A stretch of 9,067 nt of DNA from Betaproteobacteria bacterium. GTDB lineage: Bacteria > Pseudomonadota > Gammaproteobacteria > Burkholderiales > SG8-39. Of this stretch, positions 5,982-9,067 are shown piece after piece (positions within the stretch are counted from its first letter, which is position 1; each line of letters opens with the position of its first letter). The position numbers and the translations under genes are program-made. The stretch lies in contig JAFARH010000348.1 in NCBI GenBank assembly GCA_019245555.1, forward strand, positions 1-9,067, given 5' to 3'. The notes beneath the pieces are model-generated. The model did not search any database, was not told the DNA's origin, and saw nothing but the letters and a program-made list of their open reading frames with translations.

Positions 5982-6051
5982 GAATTCCCTACTAGGGCGT
6001 TGCAAATACCCAACAAGAAATGGTGCGGCGCAGCAAGCACGGTGCCGGATG

Positions 6052-6828
6052 CTACAGATCGAATAAGCGCTTCAGTGCAGCCCCGGGATCGGTCGAGCGC
6101 ATGAATGCCTCGCCGACGAGAAATGTATCGACGCTGGCCCCGCGCATACGCGCGACGTCCGCTGCGGAAAGGATTCCGCTCTCAGTAACGATGATCCGGC
6201 CGCGCGGCACCCGCGGCAGCAGATCGAGCGTCGTTTCCAGCCGCGTCTCAAACGTCTTGAGGTCCCGATTGTTGATGCCGATGAGCGGCGTCTCGAGCGC
6301 AAGCGCGGTTTCGAGCTCCTTTGCATCGTGCACTTCGACCAGTACCGCCATCGCGAGGCGCTTGGCGATGCGTTCGAGCTCGAGCATCTCCTCTTTCTTC
6401 AAGCAGGCCACGATGAGGAGGATGCAATCGGCGCCGAATGCGCGCGATTCGAACACCTGGTAGGGCTCGATGACGAAATCTTTGCGTAGCACCGGCAGCG
6501 AACAGGCGGCTCGCGCCGCGGCCAGATGGTTTTCATCGCCCTGGAAGAACTGCCGATCGGTGAGAACTGAAAGGCAAGCCGCGCCAGCGCGCTCGTAACT
6601 CGCGGCGATCGATGCCGGATCGAAGTTCTCGCGCAGTACGCCGCGCGAGGGGCTCGCTTTCTTGATCTCGGCGATCACGGCCGGCTTTTTTGCGCGAAGC
6701 GCACCGAGAAAATCGCGCGGCGCTGAGGCCTTTCTCGCAAGGATCTCTACTGCAGCCAGCGACGAGCGCTCTTTTGCCGCTGCGATCTCGCTGCGCTTCA
6801 CTTCGAGGATGCGCTCGAGGATCGTCAC
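6052..6828 (-). CDS. trpC: Indole-3-glycerol phosphate synthase
   Basis: TrpC closes the indole ring in tryptophan synthesis (CdRP to indole-3-glycerol phosphate, releasing CO2 and water) in the cytosol. The 258-residue single-domain protein has all expected catalytic elements of the TIM barrel: Glu54 and Lys56 in [11 protein letters not shown], Lys116 in LRKDF, Glu165 in LVEVHD, Asn186 and Arg188 in GINNRDL, and Glu216-Ser217 in TESGI. The phosphate-binding end LVGEAFM is at 237-243. The start is GTG, in a 4-nt GTGA overlap with the trpD stop, and no separate ribosome site is evident, so translation is probably coupled to trpD. It is not fused to TrpF. The porin gene follows 199 bp downstream on the same strand. 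Identification is secure. Confidence 0.97.
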   Translation of the reverse strand: MTILERILEVKRSEIAAAKERSSLAAVEILARKASAPRDFLGALRAKKPAVIAEIKKASPSRGVLRENFDPASIAASYERAGAACLSVLTDRQFFQGDENHLAAARAACSLPVLRKDFVIEPYQVFESRAFGADCILLIVACLKKEEMLELERIAKRLAMAVLVEVHDAKELETALALETPLIGINNRDLKTFETRLETTLDLLPRVPRGRIIVTESGILSAADVARMRGASVDTFLVGEAFMRSTDPGAALKRLFDL

Positions 6829-7859
6829 TTCGCCGCTTTTTTGCTGAAGGCGACGAACTCTTCCATCTTGTGTTTGGCCGCGCCGCCTTTGATCGCTTGG
6901 CTCGCACGCTCGATGCCGTCTTTCAGGCTGGAAGCGACATCGGCGACATAGAGCGCGGCACCCGCGTTCATGGCGACGATGTTGTGCGCCGGTCCCGGCT
7001 GGTTGTCGAGCACCGCCTGGATCATCGCCTTCGATTCTTCGACGGTGTTCACCTGGATAGCGCGGCGGTCGTAGAGCTCGAGGCCGAATTGCGACGGATT
7101 GATGTTGTACTCGTTCACCTCACCCTTCACGAGCTCGCCGATCATCGTCTCGCCCGAGATCGAAATCTCGTCGAGGCCGTCGATGCCGTGCACGACCATG
7201 ACGTGCCTGGAGCCGAGCCGCTGCAGCACGCGCACCTCGATGCCGACCAAATCGGGGTGAAAGACGCCCATCACCTGCCGCTTCGCACCGGCTGGATTGG
7301 TGAGCGGTCCGAGGATGTTGAAGATCGTGCGCACGCCGAGCTCTTTTCGCACCGGCGCGGCGTACTTCATCGCGGCGTGGTGCGCAGGCGCGAACATGAA
7401 ACCGATGCCGAGTTTCTCCAATGCCTCGCCGGTTTGCGCCGGGGTGAGGCTGATATTCGCGCCCAGCGCTTCGAGTACCTCGGCGCTGCCGGAGGACGAC
7501 GACACCGAACGTCCCATATGCTTCGCGACCTTGGCGCCCGCCGCTGCTGCGACGAAGGCCGCACAGGTCGAAACATTGAACGTATGCGCCGAGTCGCCGC
7601 CGGTGCCGCAGGTATCGACGAGGTGGCGGTCATCCTTCACTTCCACCGGGGTCGCGAGCTCGCGCATCACTTGCGCGGCGGCGGCGATCTCGCCGATGGT
7701 TTCTTTCTTCACGCGCAAGCCCATGATGAAGCCTGCGATCTGCGCCGGCGTCAGCTCGCCGCGCATGATCTGGCGCATGATGTGCAGCATCTCGTCGTGG
7801 AATACCTCGCGGTGCTCGACGGTGCGCTGGATGGCTTCTGCGATCGTGATCTGCTTCAT
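6825..7859 (-). CDS. trpD: Anthranilate phosphoribosyltransferase
   Basis: TrpD joins anthranilate to PRPP to give phosphoribosyl-anthranilate, step 2 of the tryptophan branch. The 344-residue protein aligns by eye along its whole length: helical N-terminal domain (about 1-75), PRPP loop GTGGDS (85-90), FNVST (94-98), KHMGR (113-117), SSSSGSAE (120-127), [11 protein letters not shown] (151-161), Arg171 in [19 protein letters not shown] (180-191) and the Mg-binding Asp230-Glu231. Two positions deviate from the usual form: GTGGDG is GTGGDS, and KHGNR is KHMGR, replacing the Asn that contacts anthranilate in characterised enzymes. The ATG at 7859 has GGAG 7 nt upstream. The gene overlaps trpC. 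No trpG precedes it in the window; a methyltransferase gene diverges instead. Identity is firm despite the variants. Confidence 0.95.
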   Translation of the reverse strand: MKQITIAEAIQRTVEHREVFHDEMLHIMRQIMRGELTPAQIAGFIMGLRVKKETIGEIAAAAQVMRELATPVEVKDDRHLVDTCGTGGDSAHTFNVSTCAAFVAAAAGAKVAKHMGRSVSSSSGSAEVLEALGANISLTPAQTGEALEKLGIGFMFAPAHHAAMKYAAPVRKELGVRTIFNILGPLTNPAGAKRQVMGVFHPDLVGIEVRVLQRLGSRHVMVVHGIDGLDEISISGETMIGELVKGEVNEYNINPSQFGLELYDRRAIQVNTVEESKAMIQAVLDNQPGPAHNIVAMNAGAALYVADVASSLKDGIERASQAIKGGAAKHKMEEFVAFSKKAAK

Positions 7860-7994
7860 AGCTCTACTCCCTCGATATAGGGGTGGTGCTTACTCTGCTG
7901 CGGGGTTGCCGTTTAAGGCCCGGCACGGCCATAGAGGATCTAGGCGGTGGGCGAACGCCAACGCCAGACGAGCGGAAGAAGAACGATCGACAGC

Positions 7995-8023
7995 TTCACG
8001 CGGGGCATTGTAGCCGAGATACT
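7995..8023 (+). promoter_or_regulatory. Weak candidate promoter of the divergent methyltransferase gene
   Basis: TTCACG (7995-8000, 4 of 6 to -35) is followed after 17 bp by GATACT (8018-8023, 4 of 6 to -10). The predicted start of transcription falls at or next to the ATG at 8030, so the message would be leaderless or nearly so. The spacing is ideal but both boxes are only moderate. The minus strand of the same stretch holds TACAAT (8012 to 8007), a possible -10 for trpD without a good -35. Confidence 0.3.
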
Positions 8024-8029
8024 TAGAGG

Positions 8030-9067
8030 ATGGGCGAGCAGAAAAGGCGAGCGCAGGCAGGCGCCGGCGGCAAGCGAGACGACCGACCGGCGCTCGCTCT
8101 TGCCGAGCGCGCGCAAGCGCTGCTCGCGCAATCAGCGTTCGCGCCCGCGCTCGAGCACCTGATGCGCGCGCTCGAGCTTGCGCCTCACCTCGACGCCCTT
8201 TGGGCGCAATTCGGCGAGGTGATCCGCTTCTTCAACTTCCGCCACCCGCTCGATGCACGGATCCGCGCTCTCCTCGAGCGCGCACTCGAGCATCCTGCGG
8301 TGGATCCAGGCGAGCTCGTTCGACCGATCACCAGCGCCGCGCTCTCACGTGACAACCCATTTGCGGAGCCGCTGCTCCTACGCCTCATGCAGGATGCGAT
8401 CGTGCGTGATGCGCGATTGCAGGAATTGATCGGTGCGGAACGCCCGCGCGCAGACCTGGCACTCGAAGTGCGCACCGCCATCGCCCATCAGTGCTTCAAC
8501 ACCGAATATCTGCTAGACGACAGCGCTGCCCCTCCAGCATCGACGCTGAAGCAACCGGCCGATTACGCACGCTACGCTGCCTATCGACCGCTTCACACGC
8601 TGCATGATGCGGAGCGTGTGGCGGCCGATCTCGCCAAGACTCCGCTCGCCCTACTCGCGCAGCGACAGATCGTCGAGCCGCTCGAAGAACGTCGCCTCGC
8701 CGCGGAGATTCCTACGATCGGCAAGCCCCAAGGCGCAGTCTCGACTGCCGTGCGCCAACAGTACGAGGCAAATCCCTATCCACGCTGGATCCGCACGCAG
8801 ACGCATTTCAACGCCGCGCCGCTCGCCGACATCGTGCGCGAACTTTTCCCGGGCACGCCGGCGAAGGCCGGAGCGGCTCGCATCCTGGTCGCTGGCTGCG
8901 GTACCGGGCAGAATGCGATCGCCACCGCGCGGCGCTTCGCCGATTCGACGGTGCTCGCGGTCGACTTGAGCCTCGCGAGCCTGGGCTACGCGAAGCGCAA
9001 GACCGAAGAGCTTGGCGTATCCAACATCGCCTACCGCCACGCAGATCTCTTGGCGCTGGGCGCGCTC
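8030..9067 (+). CDS. TPR-like / class I SAM-dependent methyltransferase (3'-truncated)
   Basis: The frame is open from the ATG at 8030 through the window end: 346 codons with no stop. An in-frame TAG at 8024 fixes the start at or after 8030. Residues 20-60 are amphipathic helices with TPR-like spacing (AERAQALLAQ, ALEHLMRALELAP). A helical region follows, with QCFNTEYLL (154-162), then QYEANPYPRW (244-253), a motif that in this family precedes the methyltransferase domain. That domain shows motif I LVAGCGTGQNA (286-296), Asp312 as the acidic ribose contact, and ADLLAL (338-343) where motif II begins; the rest of the catalytic domain is beyond the edge. GAGG abuts the ATG and is too close to act as a normal ribosome site. 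The substrate is unknown. The gene is divergent from trpD with a 170-bp shared region. Confidence 0.8.
   Translation, partial: MGEQKRRAQAGAGGKRDDRPALALAERAQALLAQSAFAPALEHLMRALELAPHLDALWAQFGEVIRFFNFRHPLDARIRALLERALEHPAVDPGELVRPITSAALSRDNPFAEPLLLRLMQDAIVRDARLQELIGAERPRADLALEVRTAIAHQCFNTEYLLDDSAAPPASTLKQPADYARYAAYRPLHTLHDAERVAADLAKTPLALLAQRQIVEPLEERRLAAEIPTIGKPQGAVSTAVRQQYEANPYPRWIRTQTHFNAAPLADIVRELFPGTPAKAGAARILVAGCGTGQNAIATARRFADSTVLAVDLSLASLGYAKRKTEELGVSNIAYRHADLLALGAL

Noticed and set aside
5987..5997. CCCTACTAGGG short palindrome in the trpC-porin gap
   Set aside because: 5-bp arms with a single-base centre are expected by chance in this composition and nothing positions it relative to a promoter.
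6021..6040. GTGC...GCAC hairpin just after trpC, considered as a trp terminator
   Set aside because: Four base pairs around a 10-12 nt loop and no clean T-run; too weak.
6690..7880. Long open frame on + (396 codons) across trpC and trpD
   Set aside because: It lies antisense to two firmly identified genes. Its translation is Arg/His/Asp-rich without any recognisable domain, as expected for an opposite-strand shadow in high-GC DNA.

Overview
The window reads as a chromosomal segment of a high-GC Gram-negative bacterium, most likely a betaproteobacterium (Burkholderiales, Rhodocyclales or a relative). The evidence is a trimeric-porin-type outer-membrane protein ending in Phe, a short bacterial-type Coq7 ubiquinone hydroxylase, a BamE-like lipoprotein, a PA2779-type small membrane protein and a trpD-trpC pair. 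There are no rRNA or tRNA genes, insertion sequences, CRISPR arrays or phage genes. Coding is dense and no gap exceeds 200 bp.

Left part (1-3750): the 3' part of an OsmC-family gene on + meets a PA2779-family gene on -, with 7 bp between them. Next comes a tight minus-strand cluster, read right to left: coq7, a GT-A/GT8-like glycosyltransferase, an FkbM-type methyltransferase and a GT4-like glycosyltransferase. The junctions are 3 bp, an ATGA overlap and 2 bp, so the four genes are probably one transcript. This places a quinone-biosynthesis gene at the head of a small glycan-modification cassette.

Middle (3751-4500): a divergent control region separates coq7 from a plus-strand lipoprotein gene with two BamE/SmpA-like modules. 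It holds a perfect 7-bp-arm inverted repeat lying almost symmetrically between the two predicted promoters. The lipoprotein gene converges on a porin gene. A UUCG-loop intrinsic terminator next to the porin stop ends the porin transcript.

Right part (4500-9067): the porin, then upstream of it trpC and trpD, all on -. trpD and trpC overlap by GTGA. A stem-loop that is fully paired only as minus-strand RNA lies between trpC and the porin. Divergent from trpD, and running off the right edge, is a large class I SAM-dependent methyltransferase with a TPR-like helical N-terminal region. No trpE or trpG lies in the 170 bp upstream of trpD, so the tryptophan genes are split.

Most of the window is ordinary housekeeping and envelope biology. 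The best leads are the coq7-glycan operon, the symmetric palindrome controlling it, unusual substrate-loop residues in TrpD, and the RNA stem-loop ahead of the porin. I see no convincing new multi-gene system.
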